Shown piece by piece: positions 18,843 to 27,932 of a stretch of 64,000 nt of DNA (position 1 is the first letter of the stretch; every line of letters begins with the position of its first letter). Below the pieces are notes generated by a model. It was not told the origin of the DNA, ran no database searches, and saw only the letters and a program-made list of their open reading frames with translations. Source of the DNA: Alsobacter ponti (GTDB lineage: Bacteria > Pseudomonadota > Alphaproteobacteria > Rhizobiales > Beijerinckiaceae). The position numbers and the translations under genes are program-made. The stretch is taken from assembly GCF_024294805.1 (NCBI RefSeq), contig NZ_JANCLU010000003.1:186001-250000 (forward strand). Direction: 5' to 3'.

Positions 18843-19315
18843 TGAGCGCAGCCCACGACCTGAGCGGACTTCCGCAGGCCGCCTCGGCGGACCTGCAGCA
18901 GATCGTCACCTTTCGCATCGACGACCGAACGCTGGGCGTCGAGGTGGAGGCGGTGCGCGAGATCAAGGGATGGCAGCCCACCACGCCACTCCCCAACGCC
19001 GCCTCGCACGTGCTGGGCGTCATCAACCTGCGCGGCGCGATCATCGCCGTCTACGACCTGCGTCGCCGCCTGGGCCTCGGCCCGGCGGAGGTGTCGCGCT
19101 CGAGCGTGGTGATCGTCGTTGATCTCGGCGAGCGGCTGGCCGGCATCCTGGTCGACGCGGTCTCCGACATCATCGACATGCCGCGCTCGTCGTTCCGCGC
19201 CGCTCCCGACATCGCCGGCGAAGGCGACGACGCGCTCAAGGCCCTGCTCGTGCGCGGCAACGACGTCATCGCCCTGCTCGACCTCAGCGCCATCGTCAGG
19301 GAGACGCCGATCTAA
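18842..19315 (+). CDS. cheW: Chemotaxis adaptor CheW
   Basis: CheW links CheA to chemoreceptors. The 157-residue protein has the CheW SH3-like pattern: IVTFRIDDRTLGVEVEAVR, VLGVINLRGAIIAVYDLRR and LAGILVDAVSDII. It is a single-domain adaptor, and its length is normal. The start overlaps the cheA stop codon. This is the only cheW in the operon. Confidence 0.95.
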   Translation: MSAAHDLSGLPQAASADLQQIVTFRIDDRTLGVEVEAVREIKGWQPTTPLPNAASHVLGVINLRGAIIAVYDLRRRLGLGPAEVSRSSVVIVVDLGERLAGILVDAVSDIIDMPRSSFRAAPDIAGEGDDALKALLVRGNDVIALLDLSAIVRETPI

Positions 19316-19368
19316 GCTCCGGCCCGCTTGGCTTTTCATTCGTTCCTTTTTCCGGACCCGATTTCACA

Positions 19369-20283
19369 ATGAGCGTTCCCGTACTGTCTCCGGCACGGCC
19401 GCGTTACGCGGCCGCCCCTGGCCCGTTGCCGCGGACCGGCGGCGAGGCCGCCTCGATCGACGACGCCGACATCCAGCTCTCGAAGGAAGACTTCGCGCTC
19501 ATCGCGGGCATCGCGCGCGACCAGGCCGGCATCGTCATCCGCGCGCACAAGGCGGCGATGATCCGGGGTCGGCTGCTGCGGCGGCTGCGGGCGCTGAACC
19601 TGCGGTCGGTGCGCGACTATTGCGACCTGCTGCGCGGCCCGGACGCCGACGCCGAGCTGCCGCAACTGCTCAACGTGCTGACCACCAACCACACCGCGTT
19701 CTTCCGCGAGCGGCACCACTTCGACCACATGCGCGCGCACGGCCTGCCCGAGACGCTGGCGCATGCGGCGCGGGGAGACGGGCGCGTGCGGATCTGGTGC
19801 GCCGCGGCCTCGACCGGCGAGGAGCCCTACTCCATCGCCGCCATCGTCAACGCGGTCAATCCCGGCCGGAACCTGGACGTCCGCATCCTCGCCACCGACA
19901 TCGACACCGACGTGCTGGCCAGGGCGACCGCCGCCGAGTATTCGCGCGAGGTGGTCGAGCGCGCGCCCGCCGATCTGCGCGGCCTGCTTCAATGCGAGCC
20001 GGCGGGACGCGACACGGTCCGGATCGGGGCCAACCTGCGGCGGCTGCTCACCTTCCGGCAGCTCAACCTGGTGCAGCCCTGGCCGATGCGCGGGCCGTTC
20101 GACGCCATCCTGTGCCGCAACGTCATGATCTATTTCGACGGCCCGACCAAGAAGAGCATCGTGGACCGAAGCTTCGATCTGCTGCGGCCCGGCGGCTGGC
20201 TCTATCTCGGCCACTCGGAATCCCTTTCCCCTCCGCACCCCGGCTTCGAGCTGATCGGGCGCACGGTCTATCGGAGGCGTTGA
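19369..20283 (+). CDS. cheR: Chemoreceptor glutamate methyltransferase CheR
   Basis: Uses S-adenosylmethionine to methylate chemoreceptor glutamates during adaptation. The 304 residues comprise an N-terminal helical domain (about 30-95) and a Rossmann-like methyltransferase domain with IWCAAASTGEEPYSIA as the SAM site, then FDAILCRNVMIYFD and GWLYLGHSES. The receptor in this window has no obvious tethering pentapeptide, so CheR would act on the helices directly. The stop overlaps the start of cheD in TGATG. Confidence 0.95.
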   Translation: MSVPVLSPARPRYAAAPGPLPRTGGEAASIDDADIQLSKEDFALIAGIARDQAGIVIRAHKAAMIRGRLLRRLRALNLRSVRDYCDLLRGPDADAELPQLLNVLTTNHTAFFRERHHFDHMRAHGLPETLAHAARGDGRVRIWCAAASTGEEPYSIAAIVNAVNPGRNLDVRILATDIDTDVLARATAAEYSREVVERAPADLRGLLQCEPAGRDTVRIGANLRRLLTFRQLNLVQPWPMRGPFDAILCRNVMIYFDGPTKKSIVDRSFDLLRPGGWLYLGHSESLSPPHPGFELIGRTVYRRR

Positions 20284-20900
20284 TGGCCCCTCGCGACCCC
20301 TCGCCCGCGCAGCCGCGCCGGGCGTTCCATGATGCCGCGTCGGGCTCGACACTCGTTTCGGTTGCACCGGGCGGCCATTACGTCACCAGCGACAGCAACG
20401 AGATCGTGGTGACGCTGCTGGGCTCCTGCGTCGCCGCCTGCGCGCGCGACACGGTGTCGGGGGTCGGCGGCCTCAACCATTTCCTGCTGCCGACCGGGGA
20501 CGTTCACGACCGTGCGCAAGGCTCGGACGAGGCGATGCGCTTCGGCGACTACGCCATGGAGACGCTGCTGAACTCGATCTATCGCAAGGGCGGACAGCGC
20601 GGCCGGATCGAGTTCAAGATCTTCGGCGGCGCGCGGGTCCTGGGCGGGAGTTCGCTGCTCAAGATCGGCGAACAGAACATCGCCTTCGTCGAGAAGTTCC
20701 TGCGGACCGAAGGCTTTCCCATCGTCTCGCGCTCGGTCGGCGGCACGGCCCCGCGGCGGCTGCGCTTCCATCCGGCCACCGGCAAGGCCTTCGTCCAGGA
20801 ACTCGACCGCACTACCGCCGCCAACGTCACCCACGAGGAAGAGACCTACAGCAGCCGCCTGAGACGCCGCGCGCCGGCGGGCGAAGTGGAATTTTTCTGA
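20283..20900 (+). CDS. cheD: Chemoreceptor glutamine deamidase CheD
   Basis: CheD deamidates receptor glutamines and takes part in adaptation. This 205-residue form shows the catalytic Cys49 in LLGSCVAACARD and His66 in GGLNHFLLP, followed by KIFGGARVLGG and IVSRSVGGTAPRRL. It is slightly longer than the usual 160-200 because of an extended tail after the core. The start ATG overlaps the cheR stop and its own stop overlaps the cheB start, so translation is coupled on both sides. Order cheR-cheD-cheB differs from the Sinorhizobium order, where cheD is last. Confidence 0.94.
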   Translation: MAPRDPSPAQPRRAFHDAASGSTLVSVAPGGHYVTSDSNEIVVTLLGSCVAACARDTVSGVGGLNHFLLPTGDVHDRAQGSDEAMRFGDYAMETLLNSIYRKGGQRGRIEFKIFGGARVLGGSSLLKIGEQNIAFVEKFLRTEGFPIVSRSVGGTAPRRLRFHPATGKAFVQELDRTTAANVTHEEETYSSRLRRRAPAGEVEFF

Positions 20901-22009
20901 TGCGCAACGCCAGCCAACCCTACCGCGTCTTCGTCGTCGACGACTCGCGCACCATTCGCCGCCTGATCGGAGCCATCGTCGAGGAGACCGACGGCCTCGT
21001 CCTCGCCGGCTCGGCCGAAAGCGCCGAGGAGGCCTGGGACGTCCTGAAGAACCCCCAGACGGCGGCGGACGTCATCTCGCTCGATATCGAATTGCCCGGC
21101 ATGAACGGCATCGAGTTCCTGCGCCGCCTGATGGCGGTGCGGCCGATCCCCGTTCTCGTCGTCTCCGGCCACACCGACGCCTCCGCCGACCTCACGCTCA
21201 CGGCGCTGGAGACGGGGGCGATCGACTGCATCCAGAAGCCGGACGGCCGCCCCCAGGAGATCGACCGCTTCATCGCCGATACCCGGGCGGGCCTGATCCG
21301 CGCCGCGCAGAGCAACCAGAAGGCGCGCGGCCCTTCGCTCGCCGTTCCCGCCCGCGCGGCCCGCCCGGCCGGGCCCGCCCTCGCCGTCGATCCCGACACG
21401 GTGATCTGCATCGGAGCCTCGACGGGCGGCGTCCCGGCCGTGTGCAAGGTCGTCGCCGGCCTGGCCGGCCTCGGCGCGCCGATCCTCGTCGTCCAGCATA
21501 TGCCGCCGAGCTTCACCGGTCGCCTCGCCGCGCGCCTGGCGCAGACCACCGGCCTGCCCTCGCAGGAGGCGCGCGACGGCGACCGCCTGGCCCCGGGCTC
21601 GGTGTGGGTCGCGCCGGGCGGCAGCCACATGCGGCTCGTGCGCAAGGCGGGCGGCTATTTCGCCAGCCTGGCCGAGGAGCAACCGGTCTCCGGCCACATG
21701 CCCTCCATCGACGTCCTGTTCGAGTCCGCCGCGCGGCAGGCCGGCGGCAACGCGGTCGGCGTCATCCTCACCGGCATGGGCCGCGACGGCGCGGACGGGC
21801 TTTTGTCCATGCGCAACGCCGGGTCGCCGACCTTCGCGCAGGACGAGGCGACCTCGGTGGTCTTCGGAATGCCCAAGGCGGCCGCGCAGATCGGCGCGGT
21901 CGAGCAGATGCTCCCGCTCGACCGCATCGCCGACGCCGTGGCCGCGACCCTGACACTCTCGCGCCCCGACAGGCCGCGCCGCATCTCGCAAGGAGCCCGA
22001 TATGTCTGA
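20900..22009 (+). CDS. cheB: Chemoreceptor methylesterase CheB
   Basis: Removes methyl groups from receptors once phosphorylated by CheA. The 369 residues have a receiver domain (Asp62 in SLDIELPGMNG) joined by a linker (about 130-160) to the esterase domain with catalytic Ser in IGASTGGVPAV, His in VQHMPPSFTG and Asp in GMGRDGADG. The inserted Ala/Pro linker is short. The ATG shares a base with the cheD stop. The last 8 bases overlap the next cheY gene. Confidence 0.95.
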   Translation: MRNASQPYRVFVVDDSRTIRRLIGAIVEETDGLVLAGSAESAEEAWDVLKNPQTAADVISLDIELPGMNGIEFLRRLMAVRPIPVLVVSGHTDASADLTLTALETGAIDCIQKPDGRPQEIDRFIADTRAGLIRAAQSNQKARGPSLAVPARAARPAGPALAVDPDTVICIGASTGGVPAVCKVVAGLAGLGAPILVVQHMPPSFTGRLAARLAQTTGLPSQEARDGDRLAPGSVWVAPGGSHMRLVRKAGGYFASLAEEQPVSGHMPSIDVLFESAARQAGGNAVGVILTGMGRDGADGLLSMRNAGSPTFAQDEATSVVFGMPKAAAQIGAVEQMLPLDRIADAVAATLTLSRPDRPRRISQGARYV

Positions 22010-22388
22010 CATCAGGTCGACCAAGGTGCTGGTCGTCGACGACCAGAAGAGCATGCGGGGTCTGGTGCGGTTCGCGCTGATGCAGATGGGCATGGAGACG
22101 GTCGACGGAGCCGAGAGCGGCGAGGAGGCGATCAAGAAGCTCACCCAGGTGCGCTACGACCTCGTCATCACCGACCTGCACATGGGCGGCATCTCCGGCC
22201 TCGGGCTGCTGAAGGCGATCCGCTCGCACCCCGTCCTTCGAGGGACGCCGGTGATCATGGCGACCAGCGAGACCTCGTCGGACGCCGTGCGGCAGGCGAA
22301 GACGGCCGGGGTCGACGCCTTCATCCTCAAGCCGGTGGAGCCGAACGCGCTGCAGTCGCGCGTCAAGACGGTTCTGCGCGTCGCCTGA
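22002..22388 (+). CDS. cheY: Second single-domain response regulator CheY
   Basis: A 128-residue receiver with phosphorylation site Asp58 in LVITDLHMGG, acidic pair in VVDDQKSM, Thr in IMATSETSSD and Lys in FILKPVEP. It starts inside the end of cheB and is the last gene before the terminator. With two CheY proteins in one operon, a division into motor-binding form and phosphate sink, as known in Sinorhizobium, is likely; which does which cannot be told from sequence. Confidence 0.92.
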   Translation: MSDIRSTKVLVVDDQKSMRGLVRFALMQMGMETVDGAESGEEAIKKLTQVRYDLVITDLHMGGISGLGLLKAIRSHPVLRGTPVIMATSETSSDAVRQAKTAGVDAFILKPVEPNALQSRVKTVLRVA

Positions 22389-22410
22389 ACGGGGGCCCGC
22401 AACGATGCAA

Positions 22411-22435
22411 AGCCGGGTCGAGACCCGGCTTTTTT
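22411..22435 (+). terminator. Intrinsic terminator of the che operon
   Basis: An 8-bp perfect stem AGCCGGGT / ACCCGGCT with loop CGAG, followed by a run of T. It lies 22 bases after the last cheY stop and closes the whole che operon. Confidence 0.9.
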
Positions 22436-22463
22436 CGTTTGAAGATCAGCGGGTTGGCGGAGG

Positions 22464-23285
22464 TCAGGCGACCTTGGTCATCGGCCGGTCCTCGCGCTCG
22501 ATGCGCACCCCGTCGCCGTCGAGGACGAGCGTGGTCCAGGCGGCCCGGGTCAGCTCCACCAGGCCCGCCCCGTTGCCGCGGGCGAAGTGGGAGTAGAGCT
22601 CGCGGGCCGCGCCCCGCAGCGAGGTCGCGCCGCCGGGGTCCGCGCCCAGCACGACGGTCGAGGGCGCGATGGCGCGCAGGGGCTCGGCGCTGGCGATGCC
22701 GAGGTCGCGGGCCGTCAGCACGACGTCCAGCGGGCGGGAGCCGTGGACAATCATGCAGGCGGCCTGGAGGTCGGGATCGGTGGCGGCGATGTCGCGCCAG
22801 TCGAGGCCGGAGGTCGCGCCGCAGCACATGGCGCTGCTGGCCAGCCGGCCCTCGCCATGCATGACATGCAGGGCCACCGGGCGGTGCGGCCGGCCGGGCC
22901 TGGCGGCCTCCGCCTGCAAGATCCGCAACTGGGTTTCGCCGAGTTCGTAGATCTCGGAAGCATCGAGCGTTTCAACCCGTCGTTCACCCCGAATATTGCG
23001 GTAGAACTGCGGAGCGTCGACATCGGCGCCTGTGCGCTCGAGACACATTTTCACGGGGAAAAATTCGACGAGCGCGTCGATCACCGGCACGCCCTGCGGC
23101 TCGGCGCATTCGTGGATGAAATAATCGATCGCGCCATCCTCGAGGATTTCGAAGATCCTCTGCACCGCCTCGTTGGGCGTGCCCAGGCCGACATGGCTGC
23201 CGAAGAGGACCCGGCTTCCGTCCGAACAGACGACCAGGATCAGCCCGGCGGCGGCGTCGACAATGTGGATCTGGGTGGCGCTCAT
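22464..23285 (-). CDS. Putative metallo-beta-lactamase-fold pseudoenzyme
   Basis: A 273-residue cytoplasmic protein, no signal peptide. Its N-terminus (QIHIVDAAAGLILVVCSDGS, then RVLFGSHVG) and the segment IDYFIHECAEPQG (about 53-65) follow the ComEC/MBL-fold pattern, where an HxHxDH zinc motif would normally stand; here only one His of it remains. The C-terminal pattern (DLQAACMIVHGSRPLDVV, LRAIAPSTVVLGAD) also matches the end of that fold. I read it as an inactive MBL-like protein, perhaps a sensor or scaffold. It converges with the che operon, and whether it works in chemotaxis is not known. An AGGGA lies about 11 bases before the ATG. Confidence 0.55.
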   Translation of the reverse strand: MSATQIHIVDAAAGLILVVCSDGSRVLFGSHVGLGTPNEAVQRIFEILEDGAIDYFIHECAEPQGVPVIDALVEFFPVKMCLERTGADVDAPQFYRNIRGERRVETLDASEIYELGETQLRILQAEAARPGRPHRPVALHVMHGEGRLASSAMCCGATSGLDWRDIAATDPDLQAACMIVHGSRPLDVVLTARDLGIASAEPLRAIAPSTVVLGADPGGATSLRGAARELYSHFARGNGAGLVELTRAAWTTLVLDGDGVRIEREDRPMTKVA

Positions 23286-23559
23286 GTTCTTGCATTCCCT
23301 GCCGGCTTGGTTCTGGCCGACGGCGAAGTCTCGCCCATCCCGCTTGCGGAACGGTTAACCCCCTCTACTGCTACCGGTTGTGCAACCGCTTGAATCGTCA
23401 GCACGGCCCCGCCGCCGCGCCGTTCGGAAACCGACATCGAAACAGCTTTGGAAACGCCGCGTTTCGGGCCGGAATCCGCGCCCGAACACCGCCGCGATCC
23501 GAACGTCGAGCGCGGGAATCGCGGATTCCGAACGTTCAGGCCGAATTCCGCCCTCTGTT

Positions 23560-25716
23560 CTACTCGGCGGCGGATTTCTGCGTGTAGCCCAACCGCCGGT
23601 TGAGTTCGGCGAGCAGGTCGCCGGCCGCGTCGGCGATCACCGTGCCGGGCGGGAAGATGGCCGACGCGCCGGCCTGGCGCAGCGCCGCGAAGTCCTGTTG
23701 CGGGATGACGCCGCCGACCACGATCATGATGTCCGGCCGCCCGGCCTCCTCCAAAGCGGCGCGCAGCTCCGGCACCAGCGTCAGGTGGCCGGCCGCGAGC
23801 GAGGATACGCCGACGATGTGGACGTCGTTCTCCACCGCCTGCCGCGCCGCCTCGGCGGGGGTGGCGAACAGCGGGCCGATGTCGACGTCGAAGCCGAGGT
23901 CGGCGAAGGCGGAGGCGATCACCTTCTGGCCGCGGTCGTGCCCGTCCTGGCCCATCTTGGCGACGAGGATGCGCGGCCGCCGTCCGTCGTTCTCGGCGAA
24001 GTCCTCGACCATCTGCTGCACGCGTCGCACGCTCTCGGACATGGGCCCGACCTCCCGCTTGTACACGCCGGAGATGGAGCGGATGTCGGCGCGGTGGCGG
24101 CCGAACACCTTTTCCAGCGCCAGCGAGATTTCGCCCACGGTCGCCTTGGCGCGCCCCGCCGCCACCGCCAGCTCGAGCAGGTTGGCGTCGCCCGCCGCGC
24201 CCTTCTCCAGGGCGGCGAGCGCCGCGTCCACCGCCGCCGGGTCGCGCTCGGCCCTCAGCCGCGCCAGCTTGTCGAGCTGCTGGGCGCGCACCGCCGCGTT
24301 CTCCACCTTCAGCACGTCGATGGGCTTCTCGTCGGTCGGCCGGAACTTGTTGACGCCGATCACCGACTGGGCGCGCGAGTCGATGCGCGCCTGGGTGCGC
24401 GCCGCCGCTTCCTCGATGCGCAGCTTGGGAATGCCGGCCTCGATGGCCTTGGCCATGCCGCCGAGCTGCTCCACCTCCTCGATGTGCGCCCACGCCTTGG
24501 CGGCCAGCTCCGCCGTCAGCCGCTCGACGTAGAACGAGCCGCCCCACGGGTCGATGATCCGCGTCGTGCCGCTCTCCTGCTGCAGGAAGAGCTGGGTGTT
24601 GCGGGCGATGCGGGCGGAGAAGTCGGTCGGCAGCGCCAGCGCCTCGTCGAGCGCGTTGGTGTGCAGCGACTGGGTGTGCCCCTGCGTCGCCGCCATGGCC
24701 TCGATCTGCGTGCGCACCACGTTGTTGAACACGTCCTGCGCGGTCAGCGACCAGCCCGAGGTCTGCGAGTGGGTGCGCAGCGGCAGCGACTTGTCGCTCT
24801 TCGGCCCGAAGTCCTTCACCAGCCGCGCCCAGATCAGCCGGGCGGCGCGCAGCTTGGCGACCTCCATGAAGAAGTTCATGCCGATCGCCCAGAAGAAGCT
24901 CAGGCGCGGCGCGAACTGGTCGACCGTGAGCCCCGCCCCGATGCCGGCGCGCAAATATTCGACGCCGTCGGCCAGCGTATAGGCCAGCTCGAGGTCCTGC
25001 GTCGCCCCCGCCTCCTGCATGTGGTAGCCGGAGATCGAGATGGAGTTGAACTTCGGCATGTGCCGCGACGTATAGGCGAAGATGTCGGAGATGATCCGCA
25101 TCGAGGGCGCCGGCGGGTAGATATAGGTGTTGCGGACCATGAACTCCTTGAGGATGTCGTTCTGGATGGTCCCGCTTAGCTTCTCCGGCGGCACGCCCTG
25201 TTCCTCGGCCGCCACGATGTAGAGCGCCAGCACCGGCAGCACCGCGCCGTTCATGGTCATCGACACCGACATCTGGTCGAGCGGGATGCCCGAGAACAGC
25301 GTGCGCATGTCGTAGATGGAGTCGATGGCGACACCCGCCATGCCGACGTCGCCGGCCACGCGCGGGTGGTCGGAGTCGTAGCCGCGATGGGTGGCGAGGT
25401 CGAAGGCCACCGAGAGCCCCTTTTGCCCGGCGGCGAGGTTGCGGCGGTAGAAGGCGTTGGAGTCCTCCGCCGTGGAGAAGCCGGCGTACTGGCGCACCGT
25501 CCACGGCTGGTTGACGTACATGGTGGGGTACGGCCCGCGCACATAGGGCGGCAGGCCGGGGAAGCCGTCGACGAAGTCGAGCCCGGCGCGGTCGGCCTCG
25601 CCGTAGACGGGCTTCACCGCGATGCCTTCCGGCGTCATCCACGGTTCGCCGCCGGCCGTGGCGACGGGCGCGGCGTCGGCGAAGGCGATCGAGCTGAAGT
25701 CCGGAATGCGGGTCAT
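23560..25716 (-). CDS. mutB: Methylmalonyl-CoA mutase, large (catalytic) subunit
   Basis: Adenosylcobalamin-dependent isomerisation between methylmalonyl-CoA and succinyl-CoA, used in propionate catabolism. The 718 residues have the TIM-barrel substrate domain (for example [20 protein letters not shown]) and a C-terminal cobalamin-binding domain with the base-off motif GQDGHDRG, His593 being the cobalt ligand. The gene follows mutA with 54 bases between and should form the heterodimer with it. The 274 bases after it up to the pseudoenzyme gene hold no recognised feature. Confidence 0.96.
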   Translation of the reverse strand: MTRIPDFSSIAFADAAPVATAGGEPWMTPEGIAVKPVYGEADRAGLDFVDGFPGLPPYVRGPYPTMYVNQPWTVRQYAGFSTAEDSNAFYRRNLAAGQKGLSVAFDLATHRGYDSDHPRVAGDVGMAGVAIDSIYDMRTLFSGIPLDQMSVSMTMNGAVLPVLALYIVAAEEQGVPPEKLSGTIQNDILKEFMVRNTYIYPPAPSMRIISDIFAYTSRHMPKFNSISISGYHMQEAGATQDLELAYTLADGVEYLRAGIGAGLTVDQFAPRLSFFWAIGMNFFMEVAKLRAARLIWARLVKDFGPKSDKSLPLRTHSQTSGWSLTAQDVFNNVVRTQIEAMAATQGHTQSLHTNALDEALALPTDFSARIARNTQLFLQQESGTTRIIDPWGGSFYVERLTAELAAKAWAHIEEVEQLGGMAKAIEAGIPKLRIEEAAARTQARIDSRAQSVIGVNKFRPTDEKPIDVLKVENAAVRAQQLDKLARLRAERDPAAVDAALAALEKGAAGDANLLELAVAAGRAKATVGEISLALEKVFGRHRADIRSISGVYKREVGPMSESVRRVQQMVEDFAENDGRRPRILVAKMGQDGHDRGQKVIASAFADLGFDVDIGPLFATPAEAARQAVENDVHIVGVSSLAAGHLTLVPELRAALEEAGRPDIMIVVGGVIPQQDFAALRQAGASAIFPPGTVIADAAGDLLAELNRRLGYTQKSAAE

Positions 25717-25770
25717 GGCGACGGCCTTTGACGTGTCTGTTCGATCAGATGACTATGGCACCGGCGCGGC

Positions 25771-27639
25771 TCACGCCGCGCCGAGCAGCGCCTCGTGGGC
25801 GTCCCGCAACGCGGCGAGCACGTCCATGCCGGCGAAGACGAAGCCGTCCACGCCCGCCTCGCGCCATGCCGCCTCGTGCTCGCCGGCACGTCCGGCGAGC
25901 CACACGCGCGCCGCGCCGGCCGCCTTCAGCGCGCGGGCCGCGGCGGCGGCATCGCTCGCATAGACGTCGTCGGACGAGCACAGGCACGCCGCCTTCGCCC
26001 CGCTGGCGCCGAAGGCCTCGACGAGAGCCGCGAGGTCCGTGCCGCCCTCCCGGGCGAAGCCGTCATTGCCGAGCGCGGCGACGCCGCCGGCCTCGAACAG
26101 GTTCTTGGCGAAGGTGGCGCGCGCCGTGAAGGCGGAGATCGGTCCGAGATTGGCGAGGAACACGGCGGGCCGCCTTCCCTTCGCCTCGGCGTCGTCGGCG
26201 GCGTCGCGCAGCGCCTCGTAGGGCTCCGCGAGGCGCATTGGCGCGAGCGACGGCCACTGTCCGGAGGCGGGAGCCGGCGCCGGGGCCGGCGCGAGCACGT
26301 GGACCGGCTTCTCGGCGATGTCGGGAAACTCGCTCGCCCCGGTCAGCGGATCGCGCCGCGTCGCCACGGCCTTGGCGCGCGCGGCCCTGACCTTGGCGAC
26401 CTCGCTTTGGAATGCGCCCGACGCCAGCGCGGCGAACAGCCCGCCTTGCTTTTCGATGGCCTGGAAGCCGGCCCAGCCGGCCTCAGCCAGCGCGTCGGTC
26501 ATCGCCTCGATGCCGCCCGAGCCGGCCGCCGGGTCGGCGACGCGGAAGAGGTTGGATTCCTCCAGCAGCACGAGCTGCGTGTTGCGGGCGAGCCGCCGCG
26601 CGAAGGCGTCCGGCAGGCCGAGCGCCGAGGTGAAGGGCAGCACCGAGACGGCGTCCGCCCCGCCGACGCCGGCCGCGAACACCGCCACGGTCTCGCGCAG
26701 CAGGTTCACCCACGGGTCGCGCCGGGTCAGCATGCGCCACGCCGTCTCGCCGTGCAGGTGGGCGCGCGCCGGCGGCAGGCCGCAGGCCTGCGTCGCCCGC
26801 GCCCACAAAAGGCGCAGCGCGCGGAACTTGGCGAGGGTGAGGATCTGGTCGGCGTCGGCGGCGAGCCGGAAGCCGATAAGCCGCGCCGCCGCGTCGAGGG
26901 GCATGCCGCCGGCCTCCAGCGCGCGCAGATAGGCGATGGCGGCGGACAGCGCGAAGGCGAGCTCCTGCGCCTCCGAGCCGCCGGCCGCGTGGACGGCGCG
27001 GCCATCGGCGGCGAGCACCGGCCCGTTAAAGCCGCGCGCCGGGAACGAGGCGGCGAGCTCCGCCACCATCGGCGCGAGTTGCGGCCACTCGACCGGGGTT
27101 CCGCCCATCAGCGCCATCTGGCCGAGCGGATCGAAGCCGAACGACACGTCGAGCGCGGCGGGGTCGAGCCCGCGCGCGTCGCACAAATCGGCAAGGGACG
27201 TGGCGGCGTCCTTGGTGGCCAGCGAGAGGTTGAGCGACAGCGAAATGCCGGCCTCCAGCACCACGCCGTCGAGCACGCGCGCCAGCGTGGCGGCGTCGCC
27301 CGAGGGCAGGCCGAAGCCGTGCGCTCCCTGCGACCCCGCGAAGACGAGGTGCAGCCCGGTCGCGCCGTTCTCCAGCTCCTCCAGCGCCAGCGCGTTGGCC
27401 TGCGCCGGATCGGGATGCTCGACGCAAGACAGCACCGCCCACGGCCGCCCGGCGGCGCGCCCGGCGATCGGCCCGCGCCCTTCCGCCTTGGGGTAGAGCG
27501 GCTGCACGGCGACGCCGTCATAGGTCGTCGACACGAGCTTGCGCTCGAACGGCGCGCCCTTCAGCACGCCCTCGACAAGCTTCAGCCACTGGTCCCGCGT
27601 CGCCGCCGGAAACGCCGACGCGATGGAGAGTTCCGCCAT
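25771..27639 (-). CDS. mutA: Methylmalonyl-CoA mutase, small (structural) subunit
   Basis: The non-catalytic partner of the heterodimeric mutase. It is 622 residues and shares the barrel plus cobalamin-like domain layout of the large subunit, but the cobalamin-domain DxHxxG motif is missing: the corresponding region reads LGNDGFAREGGTDL. This loss is normal for small subunits. A GAGAGGGG lies upstream of the ATG. The 250-base leader contains an intrinsic terminator (see 27824-27856), which may control the mutAB transcript. MeaB, the chaperone for this enzyme, is encoded about 1.6 kb upstream on the same strand. Confidence 0.94.
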   Translation of the reverse strand: MAELSIASAFPAATRDQWLKLVEGVLKGAPFERKLVSTTYDGVAVQPLYPKAEGRGPIAGRAAGRPWAVLSCVEHPDPAQANALALEELENGATGLHLVFAGSQGAHGFGLPSGDAATLARVLDGVVLEAGISLSLNLSLATKDAATSLADLCDARGLDPAALDVSFGFDPLGQMALMGGTPVEWPQLAPMVAELAASFPARGFNGPVLAADGRAVHAAGGSEAQELAFALSAAIAYLRALEAGGMPLDAAARLIGFRLAADADQILTLAKFRALRLLWARATQACGLPPARAHLHGETAWRMLTRRDPWVNLLRETVAVFAAGVGGADAVSVLPFTSALGLPDAFARRLARNTQLVLLEESNLFRVADPAAGSGGIEAMTDALAEAGWAGFQAIEKQGGLFAALASGAFQSEVAKVRAARAKAVATRRDPLTGASEFPDIAEKPVHVLAPAPAPAPASGQWPSLAPMRLAEPYEALRDAADDAEAKGRRPAVFLANLGPISAFTARATFAKNLFEAGGVAALGNDGFAREGGTDLAALVEAFGASGAKAACLCSSDDVYASDAAAAARALKAAGAARVWLAGRAGEHEAAWREAGVDGFVFAGMDVLAALRDAHEALLGAA

Positions 27640-27823
27640 TCCGGCCCCTCTCGATGCCTTTTCTCAATCGGCGGGACCATGCCACACCCCCACCGAACCG
27701 CGCCACCTCTCCGTTCGGCTACGGGTGGGCGGCGAGAGCGAGACAGGCCAAGGGCGGAGGGCGCACAACGAAAGGGGAAGGCTTCGCGGCGGAACGCCGG
27801 AGAGTTGCTCTCGCGCGGCGCAT

Positions 27824-27856
27824 AAAAAAAACCCCGGAGGCCGTAGCCACCCGGGG
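27824..27856 (-). terminator. Intrinsic terminator in the mutA leader
   Basis: Read on the minus strand: stem CCCCGG / CCGGGG with an inner GGC / GCC pair set around the loop, followed by eight T. It lies about 30 bases downstream of the minus-strand promoter start and 185 bases before the mutA start. It could end a short RNA or act as an attenuator for mutAB. Confidence 0.7.
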
Positions 27857-27886
27857 GGGCCGCTGGGCGCACCATGCGGCGTTGCG
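27824..27886 (-). ncRNA. Candidate short RNA (about 62 nt) or attenuated mutA leader
   Basis: The stretch between the predicted minus-strand start near 27886 and the terminator U-run is only about 62 bases. It contains a small CGCA/TGCG hairpin and a C-rich run (seven C) before the terminator hairpin. No family is recognised and no cobalamin box is present, so this is not a standard B12 riboswitch. It may be an sRNA gene, or a leader in which the terminator is relieved under some condition to allow mutAB transcription. Rests on the promoter and terminator only. Confidence 0.4.
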
Positions 27887-27892
27887 ATATGC

Positions 27893-27921
27893 TATATAGA
27901 CTCGCACTGTGTCTTAGTCAA
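27893..27921 (-). promoter_or_regulatory. Near-consensus sigma-70 promoter
   Basis: TTGACT (27921-27916), a 17-base spacer, then TATATA (27898-27893) on the minus strand. This is the best promoter match I found in the window. On the plus strand the same TATATA is preceded by TGC, giving an extended -10 that could start the NYN gene from 27933. The region may therefore be a bidirectional promoter. Confidence 0.6.
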
Positions 27922-27932
27922 GGTGTTTCATC

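Noticed and set aside
27640-27932. Cobalamin riboswitch upstream of mutA
   Set aside because: The region lacks the B12-box core and has only about 62 bases between promoter and terminator, too short for that fold.
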